Shown: in pieces, positions 14,613 through 23,047 of the stretch
Numbering within the stretch: position 1 is the stretch's first letter
How the letters are laid out: every line of letters starts with the position of its first letter
Assembly: GCF_029893585.1 (NCBI RefSeq)
Contig: NZ_JARXYX010000001.1
Location: forward strand, 310,001-374,000
From: Streptomyces sp. LBL
GTDB taxonomy: Bacteria > Actinomycetota > Actinomycetes > Streptomycetales > Streptomycetaceae
Direction of reading: 5' to 3'
Length of the DNA: 64,000 nt
Notes under the pieces: generated by a model
The model's database searches: none
The model's input: the letters and a program-made list of their open reading frames with translations, nothing else
What the model was told of the DNA's origin: nothing
Translations under genes and position numbers: made by a program

Positions 14613-17153
14613 ATGCCCCAGGACGGCCGTGCCCGGGCTGGAGTCACGGAGCCGCGGGCATCCGAGGTCGGCACGGCGGGCAGGGATTTCTCTCCGCCTG
14701 CGATGCCGGAGGGCACCGTGTGCGCTCGGACCCTGACCTTCGCCGGAGCGGAGCTGGCAGCGGTCTACGTACTCGATGCCGGGGACGAGGAGCTGCGGTT
14801 GGCGGAGACGGCCGGCTGCGTCACCACCTCCCCGCACGGGGTGCCGGAACGGTTGTCTGTGACCGGTGGCTCGCCCGCGGCGCACGCCCTCCGCGCCGGC
14901 CGGTCCGTGTGGCTCACTCCCGCCATCCTCACCACCTCCTCCGAGGGTGTGCCGACGCCGCCGCGAGCGGAGATGTCGCTCGGCGCGCTGCCCCTCGCGT
15001 CGGGCGGCAGACGACTGGGTTGCCTCGTCGTCATGGGCGGCAGCGCGGAGGGCTTCCAGGCCGAGCAACGGCGCTTCCTCGAACGGTATGCCGACGCGAT
15101 AGGCGCCCTGCTGCAGGCCCGGAACGGCCGACCCGCCCCTTCGGCGGTGCTGTGGCCCGCCCTCCGGAACCTGCGCGCGGGCTCCTTCGTCCTGGTGCCG
15201 GACACCGGCCTGATCGAGGCGGACGAGACACTCCTCGAACTGGTCGGCATCGCACCGGACGACTTCGACGGCAAGGCCGACTCCCTGCTCGCGCACACCT
15301 TGCCGGAGGACATGCACGCGCTGATGTCGGTCCTGGAGCCCGCCAGCCAGGCGTACCGTCTGCGGGAGCTGGAGTTCCGCGTCCGGCGCCCCAGTGGCGA
15401 GATGCGCTGGCTGAGTCTGAGCTGCCGGGTGGTGGCGGGCACCGGGGCCGGGCCGGAGCGGGTGCTGGGCGTCATCACGGCGACTTCCGTCCTGAGCCGG
15501 AGCGCTGATGACGTCTCCCGCATCCAGTGGCTGACCGCGGTGCTGGACACCGCCGCGACGGTCAGCGACGTCGGCCGGGTGGCGGTCACCGCACTGCGGG
15601 AGCCGCTGGGATCCGACCGGGTGGCGCTGGCCGAGTTGCAGGACGGCCGGCTCATGGTCACCGTGCTCGATCCGCCGCAGCCGGCCGCCTGGCCGGAGAT
15701 CTGGGGCTCCGAGTGGCGTTCGGAATGGCCCGAGGTACCGGTCAGCGCTCTGCCCACCCTGCAACTGGCCCTGCAGGACGGACGCATGGACCTGTGGCCC
15801 GCAGGTTCGGCCCTGGAGTCCGCGTTGGTGGGCGTCGGCCGCGGGGGTCTGGCCGTGCTGCCGCTTCCCGCCAGGGGCGGGGTCGCCGGTGTGTGCCTGG
15901 TCGGCTGGGACAAGCCGCACGAGTTCGTCCCCGAGGAACGGACCCTGCTGACCGCCACCGCCGCACTCATCGGACAGGCTCTCAAGCGCGCGCACGCGCA
16001 CGACGCGGAGCAGGAACTCGCGACGATGCTCCAGCGCAGCCTGCTGCCCCGGCGCCTTCCCGAGCTGCCCGGATGCGCCGCGGTGGCCCGTTATCTGCCC
16101 GCCCGGCGGGGCCTGCGGGTGGGCGGTGACTGGTACGACGTCATCGCCCTCTCCGAGGACCGGGTGGCGCTGGTCATCGGTGACGTGCAGGGACACAGCG
16201 CCGGGGCCGCGACGATCATGGGCCAGATGCGTACGGCGGTCAGGGCCTACGCGGTGGAGGGGCACCCGCCCGACGTGGTCGTGTCCCACGCCAACCGTCT
16301 CCTCGTCGGCATGGAGACCGATCTGTTCGCCACCTGCTGCTACGTCGAACTGGACCTGGAGCAGGGCAACACCCTGTTCGTCCGGGCGGGCCACCTCGCA
16401 CCGCTGGTCCGTCACCCCGACGGAGGTACGGAAGAGGTGCAGGTCGAGGGCGGGCTGCCGCTGGGCGTCCTGGAGGAGGCGGAGTTCCCCATGACCGCGG
16501 TCACGCTGACCCCCGGCACGGTGCTCGCCCTCGTCACCGACGGCCTGGTCGAGGCCTCCGACCTGCCCCTGGACGAGGGCATGCTCCGAACGCGCGCCGC
16601 GCTCGCCGGGGCCGATCCGGCGGACCCGGGGCGCATGGCCGACGAACTGCTCGGTGACGCCGGCCGCCGGGAGGACGACGTGGCGCTGCTGCTCCTGCGT
16701 TACGACGGCATGAAGGTCCGGCCGATCCGGGCCGACTGGGTGGTGTGGCGACTGCCCGACGCCGTCATGCATGCCCGCCGTTTCACCGCGCGCACGCTGC
16801 GTCGGTGGAAGGCCGAGGCAGTCTCCGACGCGGTGCTCCTGGTCGTGTCCGAACTGGTCACCAACGCGCTGGTGCACACTCAGGGCCCGGTCCGCGTGGA
16901 CCTGACGCTCCGTGGCGACCGGGTGCGGGTCTGTGTGAGTGACTCCTCGCCGCGGGCGCCGGCCAAGCCGGTGATCGTGGACTGGGAGTCGACCGGCGGC
17001 CGGGGCCTGCTGCTGGTCGAGGCGATGTCGGACTCCTTCGGATCGACGCCCGTGGCCGGCGGCAAGCAGGTGTGGAGCGAGATCACCGTGCCCTGCCACG
17101 AGTCGGCACCGGCGGCCTCAGGGCCTCCGACGGAACTGGGGGCCCTGCCCTGA
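14613..17153 (+). CDS. multidomain phosphatase: GAF, PAS, SpoIIE PP2C and RsbW-like ATPase
   Basis: An 846-aa cytoplasmic signalling protein. In order it has a GAF-like region (about 20-165), a PAS-like region (VLVPDTGLIEADETLLELVG to LEFRVRRPSGEMRWLSLSC, about 190-310), a second GAF-like region (about 320-460), a PP2C phosphatase (VGGDWYDVIAL, VIGDVQGHSAGAA, REDDVALLLL, about 470-700) and a C-terminal histidine-kinase-like ATPase (VVSELVTNALVHTQ, GGRGLLLVEAMSD, about 710-830). Phosphatase and anti-sigma kinase in one chain is common in Streptomyces and implies control of STAS proteins, perhaps the one at 17573. ATG 14613 follows GGGAGG; ATG 14550 is possible but has no ribosome-binding site. 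It sits between XylF fragments. Confidence 0.88.
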   Translation: MPQDGRARAGVTEPRASEVGTAGRDFSPPAMPEGTVCARTLTFAGAELAAVYVLDAGDEELRLAETAGCVTTSPHGVPERLSVTGGSPAAHALRAGRSVWLTPAILTTSSEGVPTPPRAEMSLGALPLASGGRRLGCLVVMGGSAEGFQAEQRRFLERYADAIGALLQARNGRPAPSAVLWPALRNLRAGSFVLVPDTGLIEADETLLELVGIAPDDFDGKADSLLAHTLPEDMHALMSVLEPASQAYRLRELEFRVRRPSGEMRWLSLSCRVVAGTGAGPERVLGVITATSVLSRSADDVSRIQWLTAVLDTAATVSDVGRVAVTALREPLGSDRVALAELQDGRLMVTVLDPPQPAAWPEIWGSEWRSEWPEVPVSALPTLQLALQDGRMDLWPAGSALESALVGVGRGGLAVLPLPARGGVAGVCLVGWDKPHEFVPEERTLLTATAALIGQALKRAHAHDAEQELATMLQRSLLPRRLPELPGCAAVARYLPARRGLRVGGDWYDVIALSEDRVALVIGDVQGHSAGAATIMGQMRTAVRAYAVEGHPPDVVVSHANRLLVGMETDLFATCCYVELDLEQGNTLFVRAGHLAPLVRHPDGGTEEVQVEGGLPLGVLEEAEFPMTAVTLTPGTVLALVTDGLVEASDLPLDEGMLRTRAALAGADPADPGRMADELLGDAGRREDDVALLLLRYDGMKVRPIRADWVVWRLPDAVMHARRFTARTLRRWKAEAVSDAVLLVVSELVTNALVHTQGPVRVDLTLRGDRVRVCVSDSSPRAPAKPVIVDWESTGGRGLLLVEAMSDSFGSTPVAGGKQVWSEITVPCHESAPAASGPPTELGALP

Positions 17154-17542
17154 GGGGACGCACCTGGCATGCGGTCACAGCGCTCGTCGCGGGAGCGACG
17201 ATCTCCCTGGCCGCCTGCGCGGCAGACGGCCGGGCGGGCACGGACAGCTTCACCGTCGGCCTGCTCCTGCCCAGCCGGACCGTCCCGCGCTGGGAGCACT
17301 CCGACAAGCCGCTCATCGAGCAGCACCTGAAGAAGCTCTGCCCTCGCTGCACGACGGAGTACGCCAACGCGGAGGACGACGCGTCGGCGCAGCGGCAACA
17401 GATGACCTCCATGATCACCAACGGGGCCAGGGTCCTGATCCTCGACGCCGCCGACACCAGGGCGCTGCGCTCCTCGATCCGGGAGGCACGCAAGGAGGGT
17501 GTCCCCGTGGTCGCCTACGACCGGCTCGCCGAAGGACCGATC
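17150..17542 (+). pseudogene. truncated XylF-like sugar-binding lipoprotein, N-terminal part
   Basis: After a hydrophobic leader with lipobox LAACA, the frame reads DSFTVGLLLPSRTVPRWEHS, LIEQHLKKLCPRC, SMITNGARVLILDAADTRAL and EGVPVVAYDRLAEGPI, a clear D-xylose-binding protein. Similarity ends abruptly at GPI (17542); a full protein would need about 230 more residues. The frame then runs on antisense into the STAS gene. No convincing start is present: CTG 17150 follows directly on the phosphatase stop, and GTG 17072 lies inside that gene. Insertion or deletion next to the STAS gene probably removed the 3' part. Confidence 0.75.
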
Positions 17543-17572
17543 AGGTACGGAAGAAGCCGTGTCGAGCAGCGG

Positions 17573-18094
17573 TCACACGTCGTCCGGTGCGGCTGCCCGG
17601 TCCCCGAGCGTGGCGACGGCGGTGGACAGTTGCTTCTGCAGGCGCTCCGGCAGCGGGTCGCCCCTGACCGTGTTCACCAACTCGGCAACGGGGAAGTCAG
17701 GAGCCGTGAACAGGGATCGGGTGTCGGTGAGATCGAGTACCCGCCCGACCATGGGACCGGCGGTACGCAGCACGACCGTCTTGGACTCCTTCAGGGCCTG
17801 CTGCCGGACGCCGAGCAGGACGTTGAGGGTGGAACAGTCGCAGAAATCGACCCCGCTGAAGTCCAGGTCTATGCCCAGTGCCGACTCGGCGAGTGCCGAA
17901 CGCAGGGCCCGCCCCACCACCTGCTCCGTCTGAAGATCGAGTTCACCGCACACGGTGACGAGCACGCGATCTCCCTCCTGGCCGGCGACCACCGTCACCT
18001 CGGAACGCTTGCGCACCCCGGTACTGGCGACCGAGGTGGCCCAGTCCTCGGCGTCCCCCGATCCGGACTGCGCAGAGTACGCCGACTGCGGCAT
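17573..18094 (-). CDS. STAS-domain anti-sigma factor antagonist
   Basis: A 173-aa protein with an N-terminal tail and a STAS domain (about 33-140): VLVTVCGELDLQTEQVVGRA and DLDFSGVDFCDCSTLNVLL. The Ser in DCSTLN occupies the position phosphorylated by RsbW-type kinases, though the usual DSSG is replaced. Such proteins release sigma factors from anti-sigma kinases when unphosphorylated. The phosphatase/kinase at 14613 is a natural partner by proximity. Start: ATG 18094 with TAGGAG upstream. Its 3' end borders the truncated XylF fragment, so its arrival may explain that truncation. Confidence 0.88.
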   Translation of the reverse strand: MPQSAYSAQSGSGDAEDWATSVASTGVRKRSEVTVVAGQEGDRVLVTVCGELDLQTEQVVGRALRSALAESALGIDLDFSGVDFCDCSTLNVLLGVRQQALKESKTVVLRTAGPMVGRVLDLTDTRSLFTAPDFPVAELVNTVRGDPLPERLQKQLSTAVATLGDRAAAPDDV

Positions 18095-18188
18095 GACACT
18101 CTCCTACGACTTTTCGCCCACTTACCTGTCCAAAGGTCGCTCCTGCACACGGGACACGTCAACAGATACATGAAAAAAACTTCAGGTA

Positions 18189-18218
18189 TTGGGGTGCGTG
18201 AAACCTTCAACGTATGAT
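18189..18218 (+). promoter_or_regulatory. promoter for a leaderless HTH-regulator mRNA
   Basis: TTGGGG (18189-18194), an 18-bp spacer and TATGAT (18213-18218), a near-consensus -10 box. Exactly six bases separate the -10 box from the ATG at 18225, so transcription and translation should begin at the same base. Confidence 0.55.
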
Positions 18219-18224
18219 GCGGGC

Positions 18225-18572
18225 ATGGGTGGAGTGCCTGAATCGCACACGGGATGGACGTTCGTCACCAACCATGCGCGCGTGCTGGCTGTCATCGCTG
18301 AGGATCCGAACGTGCGCATCCGGGACATCGCCGTGCACTGCCGGCTGACCGAGCGGGCCGTCCAGAAGATCATTTCCGACCTGGAGCACGACGGCTACCT
18401 GTCACACACCCGCGAGGGGCGCGGCAACACCTACCGGATCGAGCCCGGCAAGGTCCTGCGCCACCCCGCGGAGGCCGGCCTCACCGTGGCCTCCCTGCTC
18501 TCGCTGCTGGTGCAGGACGAGGCGGACCGCACGACGCAGAGCCGCGTCGGGGCCGACGGGGACCGGGGCTGA
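18225..18572 (+). CDS. winged helix-turn-helix (MarR/ArsR-like) transcriptional regulator
   Basis: A 115-aa protein that is nearly all one winged-helix domain: ARVLAVIAEDPNVRIRDIAV, HCRLTERAVQKIISDLEHDG and a wing YLSHTREGRGNTYRI (about residues 12-75), then a short leucine-rich helix. The size fits small DNA-binding regulators that recur across Streptomyces; ligand and targets cannot be inferred. A TATGAT box six bases before the ATG suggests a leaderless transcript. GTG at 18234 is an alternative start with no better ribosome-binding site. It is separated from the convergent protease gene by a hairpin terminator. Confidence 0.85.
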   Translation: MGGVPESHTGWTFVTNHARVLAVIAEDPNVRIRDIAVHCRLTERAVQKIISDLEHDGYLSHTREGRGNTYRIEPGKVLRHPAEAGLTVASLLSLLVQDEADRTTQSRVGADGDRG

Positions 18573-18721
18573 AGCGGGGTTGGAGCGGGGCTGAACCGCG
18601 TGGGTACGGAGAGCGCGCGGCCGCGCCCGCCACAGCCCGGCAGCAGGCCGCCCGCCCTTCGCGTTCCGTGCACCTTCCCGACATCTCCTGCCTGCCGTCG
18701 AACCGGATGAGTAAACCCGGT

Positions 18722-18761
18722 GGCCGGAGGATCCGCCCGGTGTTCGGCGGATCCTCCGGCC
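18722..18761. terminator. bidirectional hairpin terminator
   Basis: A perfect 16-bp stem, GGCCGGAGGATCCGCC (18722-18737) with its complement (18746-18761), and an 8-nt loop. It lies between the converging HTH and protease genes. Confidence 0.85.
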
Positions 18762-18770
18762 GGCTTCGGT

Positions 18771-19949
18771 TCAGGCTGTGTGCAGGGTGAGCCCGTAGCG
18801 GCCGAGGATCTCGTTGACCGGCTGGAACCAGGTCTCCCCGCCGCCGGAGCAGTTGCCCCAGCCTCCGGAGGTGACGCCCTGCGCCTGGTCCCCGCTGATG
18901 AAGGAGCCGCCCGAGTCGCCGGGTTCGGCGCAGACGCTGGTCTTTGTCAGCTGATGCACCGCGCCCTGGCTGTAGTTGACCGTCTCGTTCTTGGCCAGCA
19001 CCGTGCCGCAGTGCCAGTGCGAGGTGGAGCCGGAGCGGCAGACCGAGGCGCCGACCGGCGCCTCGGCCGAACCGCGTACGAGCTGGTCCGGAATCGTGCC
19101 CCAGCCGAGGACGACCGGAACGGTCCACCAGCCGCTGCCCACGCTGACCCACGCGTAGTCGTTGTCCGGGAACGAGGAGCCCTGGAAGGTACCGATGTAG
19201 GAGCGGTCCCAGCCGCTGACCCCGGCGCCCGGCCCGCCGCAGTGGCCGGCGGTGACGAACCCGCCCTGGACCGAGAAACCTATGGAGCAGCGGACGTTGC
19301 CCGTGTAGTAGGGGTCACCGCCCACGGTCCCGGCCGCGAAGGTCCGGGGCACGCTTCGTACGGTCCGTACCGTGACCGGTCCGGCCTCATGAGCCCGGGC
19401 GACGAACTGTCGGACATCGTTGTCGGTTCGCTCTTGCCCGACCACGTTCACCAGCACCGTGTTGGCGGCCGGGTCTACGGACCAGCCGGTGACGCCCGAT
19501 GGCGCCCGCAGCCGGTCGAGCCGTGCCTTGGTGGCGTCGAGTTGCCGCGCGCTGTGCTCGACGGTGCGCACCTGCGCGCCGACGGCACGGACGGCCCGGA
19601 CCGTCGAGGGCGCCGCGTTGGATGTGACCGCCACGGTCAGCTGCTGGTTCCCGGCGTCGATCCATGAGCCGCCGTAGTCGGCTCCCGCGGCTCGACGCGC
19701 CGCGGGCACGAGTGCGGTGGCCCTGCGCTCGCCGGCCAGTCGTGCCTCGGACTCGGCCCTCGACAGGCCGAAGTCCCGCTGCATCGCCTCAATCAGGCCG
19801 GGTGAGGCCGTCGCGGAGTCGGCGGAGGCAGGGGAGGTGGGGGAGGCGGGAGAGTCGTTGGCCGAGGCCGGCAGGGTTCCTGCCGCGGCCCAGCTCCCGA
19901 GCATGAGGAGGACGGCCAGGCCGACGTGCTGGAGTCTGGTGCGTCTCAC
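18771..19949 (-). CDS. secreted streptogrisin-like serine protease (S1, alpha-lytic type) with pro-domain
   Basis: A 392-aa preproprotein. A signal peptide (LAVLLMLGSWAAAGTLPASA) is followed by a pro-region (about 45-190; QRDFGLSRAESEARLAGE) and a mature chymotrypsin-fold protease beginning near TVGGDPYYTGN. The triad is visible: His in VTAGHCG, Asp in DNDYAWVSV and Ser in EPGDSGGSF. These enzymes are exported, self-cleave and degrade extracellular protein. The start is GTG 19949, which has GAAAGG about nine bases upstream; the TTG at 19976 is less likely. A perfect GAGAGCGCTCTC palindrome lies about 50 bp upstream and may be an operator. Confidence 0.93.
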   Translation of the reverse strand: MRRTRLQHVGLAVLLMLGSWAAAGTLPASANDSPASPTSPASADSATASPGLIEAMQRDFGLSRAESEARLAGERRATALVPAARRAAGADYGGSWIDAGNQQLTVAVTSNAAPSTVRAVRAVGAQVRTVEHSARQLDATKARLDRLRAPSGVTGWSVDPAANTVLVNVVGQERTDNDVRQFVARAHEAGPVTVRTVRSVPRTFAAGTVGGDPYYTGNVRCSIGFSVQGGFVTAGHCGGPGAGVSGWDRSYIGTFQGSSFPDNDYAWVSVGSGWWTVPVVLGWGTIPDQLVRGSAEAPVGASVCRSGSTSHWHCGTVLAKNETVNYSQGAVHQLTKTSVCAEPGDSGGSFISGDQAQGVTSGGWGNCSGGGETWFQPVNEILGRYGLTLHTA

Positions 19950-20000
19950 GGGGATTGCCTTTCGTCGTTCCAGCAAGGTGGGGGCGGAACAACGCGGTCT

Positions 20001-20012
20001 GAGAGCGCTCTC
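20001..20012. promoter_or_regulatory. GAGAGCGCTCTC palindrome upstream of the protease gene
   Basis: A perfect 12-bp palindrome about 50 bp before the protease start. Its core AGCGCT and length resemble the CebR operator (GGGAGCGCTCCC), a LacI-family site of Streptomyces cellulose utilisation, with two substitutions. A LacI-type repressor is inferred; no such gene is adjacent. Confidence 0.45.
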
Positions 20013-20182
20013 TTGGCGTTGGGCAGAGCCTAAACCCCAGCGGCTAGCAGGTCCATGCCAATGCAGCAGTCATTCGTGAGCCGGTGACGTGGCGTGAAGA
20101 GCCGGTGCGGTATTCCCGGTGCCGTGGGGCAATGGGACGTCCATCAGCCCCTGTTGAGAACCCCGTGGAGAAGGAGCCGAGG

Positions 20183-20563
20183 ATGACCGATGACGCCTAC
20201 CTGTTCCTGCTGGACGACCCGGCCGCGCCGCTCGGCGCGCCCCCGGCCGCTGTCGGCGATCTCGCGTGCATGGAGACGCCCGCGGTACGAGCATGGCTCG
20301 ACGCCCAAGGCAGTACGCCCACCTCGCCGGAACTGCGCGTGCTGCCGCCGGAGGAAACGGGGGCGCTCCCCGAGGACGCGGAGCGGCTGCCGATCCCGCT
20401 GAGCGACGAAGAGCTGCGCCGTCTGCGTCACCGGAGCGCCCCGGAGGCGATGGCCCGGATCGAAGAGGAACTGCTCGCCTACCGCGACTGCGCGGACGGC
20501 CGGGACGGCCTCATCGGGGGGGCGTTGGCCGCGGGAGTGCCCCGCATCGCATCGTGGAACTGA
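20183..20563 (+). CDS. hypothetical acidic protein, 126 aa
   Basis: I do not recognise a family. The protein starts MTDDAYLFLLDDP and is rich in Glu, Asp, Pro and Leu. It has a predicted helical stretch near the C-terminus (LSDEELRRLRHRSAPEAMAR, then IEEELLAYRD) and no signal peptide or membrane segment. AAGGAG at 20171-20176 is well spaced from the ATG at 20183, and codon use is typical of the neighbours, so it is very probably real. It lies between the protease and lipase genes without an obvious partner. Confidence 0.7.
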   Translation: MTDDAYLFLLDDPAAPLGAPPAAVGDLACMETPAVRAWLDAQGSTPTSPELRVLPPEETGALPEDAERLPIPLSDEELRRLRHRSAPEAMARIEEELLAYRDCADGRDGLIGGALAAGVPRIASWN

Positions 20564-20714
20564 CGGGGGAGGACCCTGCGACGGTGACAGCCGCGGCAGG
20601 CGGCTGAAGGCGGCGGTTGAAGGGCGCTGCCGTGGCGGGTCCCGCCGCGCACAGCGACGTCCCTGACCTCGGAACCCAGACGAATGCGACAACGCATGCG
20701 TTTTTCTGGTGGCG

Positions 20715-20749
20715 CCCGGGGGAGCCCGCATGGAGCGGGCCGCCCCGGG
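20715..20749. terminator. imperfect GC-rich hairpin between converging genes
   Basis: Arms at 20715-20729 (CCCGGGGGAGCCCGC) and 20735-20749 pair with two mismatches around a 5-nt loop. It lies between the hypothetical gene and the lipase gene, where a shared terminator is expected. Confidence 0.5.
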
Positions 20750-20801
20750 AGGCCCGCTCGGCGGAGCGCGAGGTGCGAGGAACCAGGGATGTCCCGGCTC
20801 C

Positions 20802-22127
20802 TCAGGGCTGCGAGGGCAGGGCCGAGCAGGTGGACGTGGCGGGCTGGCCCTTGAGGCGGGCGGTGAGCCAGGAGATGGCCTCGCCCTGGTCGGCGAGCAG
20901 GGGAGCGAAGTGGTTGAGCAGTGCGCGGCCCACGTCGGGCAGGACCACCGGCTTGTAGGTGACGTCGGCGCCCTTGCCACACCAGTCGACGGCGAGTCGG
21001 CGGGACTGCGCGTGGGGGACGAGGTTGTCGCTGGTGCCCGTCGCCAGGCGGACCGGACCGGCCGGCCGCCTGGTGCCGATGCGCTGATCGGCGAGGAAGG
21101 CACGCAGCGCGGGTTCGGCCGCGATGACGTCGCTGATCGGTCGTCCGTCGGTGGTCCAGGCCGTGCTGCGCACGGAGTTGTAGGCGAACAGCGCGTCGCC
21201 GACGCACATGGTCGACAGGTCGGCGAGTGCCGCGCGGCCTGCCGCGTTGAGATAGCTGTCGACGATCGGCCGGAGGGCGGGGTCGGACTGCAGGAAGCCG
21301 TTCACCGACCAGCCCAGTGCTCCCGCCAGATCGCTGCCGTCGATGGCTTTCGTGACCTCGGCCAGATCGGCGGGCGGCGCTCCGGAGTAGGTGCCGGCGA
21401 GCGTGACGTCGGGGGCGTAGGCGGCCTGGAGTTCGGCGGCGGCCGCGGTCGCGCCCCCGCCCTGGCTGTAGCCGAACAACGCCACCCGGGAGTCGGCGGT
21501 GACCGAAGTCCCGGGCAGGGAACGGGCGGCGCGGATTGCGTCCAGGACGGCGTGGGCCTCGTCGGCACGGTTCACGTAGGTGTGCAGTCGGTCCGTGGCG
21601 CCGAGCCCGGCGTAGTCGGTGACCACGACGGCGATGCCTCGGGCGAGCAGCCGGTAGACGGCCAGGTTCTCGTAACCGACGGAGAGGGTCTGCCCGTTGA
21701 GTCGTAGGGGGTGTTCGAGGCCGAGCGAGGCGGCACACTGGTCGCCCTGCCCCATGGTGCCGGGGGCGACGGCGACCAGCGGGCGTGTTCCGCCGCCCTT
21801 CCAGGCCGCGGCCGGCTCGATGTAGGCGCCGGTGACCGCCACTGGTTCTCCGTTGGAGTCTGTCGACTTGTACATCAGACGGGTGGCGGTTCCGGGCAAC
21901 GGGCCGTCGACGCCGGGCAGGCTCAGCGCGAGCGGGAGGGGCTCGCTGCGGATCAGGGCGCCGTTGGCCGTCGGCAGACTCGCGGGCGGGTTGTAGAACG
22001 TGGGGATGGTGACGCCACGCGAGATCACGGCGTCGGTGTCCGTTGTCGCGGTGGCCGGGACGGCTGTCACGCCGAGACAGGCCGCGGCGGTGACGGCCGC
22101 GGCCACGATACGGGCGGGTGCGGGCAT
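20802..22127 (-). CDS. secreted lipase/esterase (alpha/beta hydrolase, LIP family)
   Basis: A 441-aa protein with a Sec signal (IVAAAVTAAACLGVTAVPATA) and an alpha/beta-hydrolase domain of the secretory-lipase (Candida LIP-like) family. The nucleophile elbow is GYSQGG; the oxyanion region is near VAVAPGTMGQGDQC; the catalytic Asp is probably in GTSDNLVPHAQS and the His in LLNHFAPL. Conserved VTDYAGLGA also fits. Members hydrolyse triacylglycerols or other esters outside the cell. GGAGG lies six bases before the ATG at 22127. It stands alone between converging or divergent genes. Confidence 0.9.
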   Translation of the reverse strand: MPAPARIVAAAVTAAACLGVTAVPATATTDTDAVISRGVTIPTFYNPPASLPTANGALIRSEPLPLALSLPGVDGPLPGTATRLMYKSTDSNGEPVAVTGAYIEPAAAWKGGGTRPLVAVAPGTMGQGDQCAASLGLEHPLRLNGQTLSVGYENLAVYRLLARGIAVVVTDYAGLGATDRLHTYVNRADEAHAVLDAIRAARSLPGTSVTADSRVALFGYSQGGGATAAAAELQAAYAPDVTLAGTYSGAPPADLAEVTKAIDGSDLAGALGWSVNGFLQSDPALRPIVDSYLNAAGRAALADLSTMCVGDALFAYNSVRSTAWTTDGRPISDVIAAEPALRAFLADQRIGTRRPAGPVRLATGTSDNLVPHAQSRRLAVDWCGKGADVTYKPVVLPDVGRALLNHFAPLLADQGEAISWLTARLKGQPATSTCSALPSQP

Positions 22128-22200
22128 GACGGACCTCCGTGTGTGGGGGGAGGCCGAGCTTGGTGTGCGGCTCGGACGGTTCGACGATCCGATGAGGCGG

Positions 22201-22236
22201 GTGTAGCGGGTGTAGCGGGTGTAGCGGGTGAAGCGG
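22201..22236. repeat. 9-bp tandem repeat (GTGTAGCGG), four copies
   Basis: Three identical GTGTAGCGG units and a fourth GTGAAGCGG run from 22201 to 22236, about 75 bp upstream of the lipase ATG. The rest of 22128-22399 shows nothing I can name. Confidence 0.75.
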
Positions 22237-22399
22237 CTGATGGGGCAGGTTTGGCGGCAGGGGCCCGGTCGTCCAACCGTGCTTCCGCCGCCGCTCTTGG
22301 ACGGATTGTCAGGACCGTAGCGGCCAGAGCGTTACTGGCGGTAGCCGTAGGAAGGTTACGGTTCAGTAATATAGCGGGGGTGCGACCCGTGCTGGCGCG

Positions 22400-23047
22400 T
22401 CAGTGCTGGGCTGCCGGGCGGCCCGCCCTCGCCATGGAAACCGGCCGTGTGTGGATCCAGCGCAGCAGCGCGACCGAGCACACGGCCGCCAACGCGCACC
22501 AGGTCGAGACGAACTCGAGCCGCCACAGAGCCCAGCAGGCCGCCGCTCCCACGGCGACCAGCACGCCCAGCACCAGCAGCCGCCGGTCGCCGGACAGCAG
22601 CAACGAGCCCACGGTCGCCACCAGGTAGCCCGCGATGAGCAGAGGGGTGTGGGGAAGGCCGAAGGTGTAGCCGACGGTGTGACCCCGGATCTCGGCCGTC
22701 ACCGGGCCGGTGGCAAGTCCGTACGCGAGCGTCGCGGCCGTCGCGACCCCGACCGTGAGCAGCAGGCCCAGGCGGCGCCGCGCGTGCGGTGGAGCCGCGC
22801 ACAGCGTTCCGGCCGGTACCCATACCGCCAGCAGGGGCAGCGCGATGACGGCCCAGGCAAGGGTGGCGGGTCCGCTGCCGCCCCTGGATTCCCAGACGAC
22901 CGACTCGACGATCTGATGGGCCCCGAGCAGCAGGGGCAGCGCGGCCAGCGGCAGATCCCGCACCCTGCGCACCCGTGCCACACACGCCACCCCCACCCCC
23001 GCGACAGCGGTGCCCGCCACGAGATCGGTCGTCGCACTCCAACACAT
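22400..23047 (-). CDS. DUF6629 family membrane protein
   Basis: A 215-aa protein with six or seven hydrophobic segments (e.g. LVAGTAVAGVGVACVA, DLPLAALPLLLGAHQIVESV, LAWAVIALPLLAVWVPAG). Conserved polar positions include MCWSATTDL at the start, HQIVESVVW, TAEIRGHTVGYTF and WRLEFVSTWCALAAVCS. This is the DUF6629 pattern; biochemical function is unknown. The ATG at 23047 is used; GTG 23050 is immediately upstream. The gene is downstream of no obvious operon partner and is divergent from nothing nearby. Confidence 0.85.
   Translation of the reverse strand: MCWSATTDLVAGTAVAGVGVACVARVRRVRDLPLAALPLLLGAHQIVESVVWESRGGSGPATLAWAVIALPLLAVWVPAGTLCAAPPHARRRLGLLLTVGVATAATLAYGLATGPVTAEIRGHTVGYTFGLPHTPLLIAGYLVATVGSLLLSGDRRLLVLGVLVAVGAAACWALWRLEFVSTWCALAAVCSVALLRWIHTRPVSMARAGRPAAQH

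Noticed and set aside
14544..17099. Minus-strand open frame opposite the multidomain phosphatase
   Set aside because: No domain in translation; all signature motifs are on the plus strand.
18197..18212. GTGAAACCTTCAAC as a further copy of the ATTGAA/TTCAAT operator
   Set aside because: Arms are only partly conserved and the centre is two bases shorter, so chance similarity is likely.
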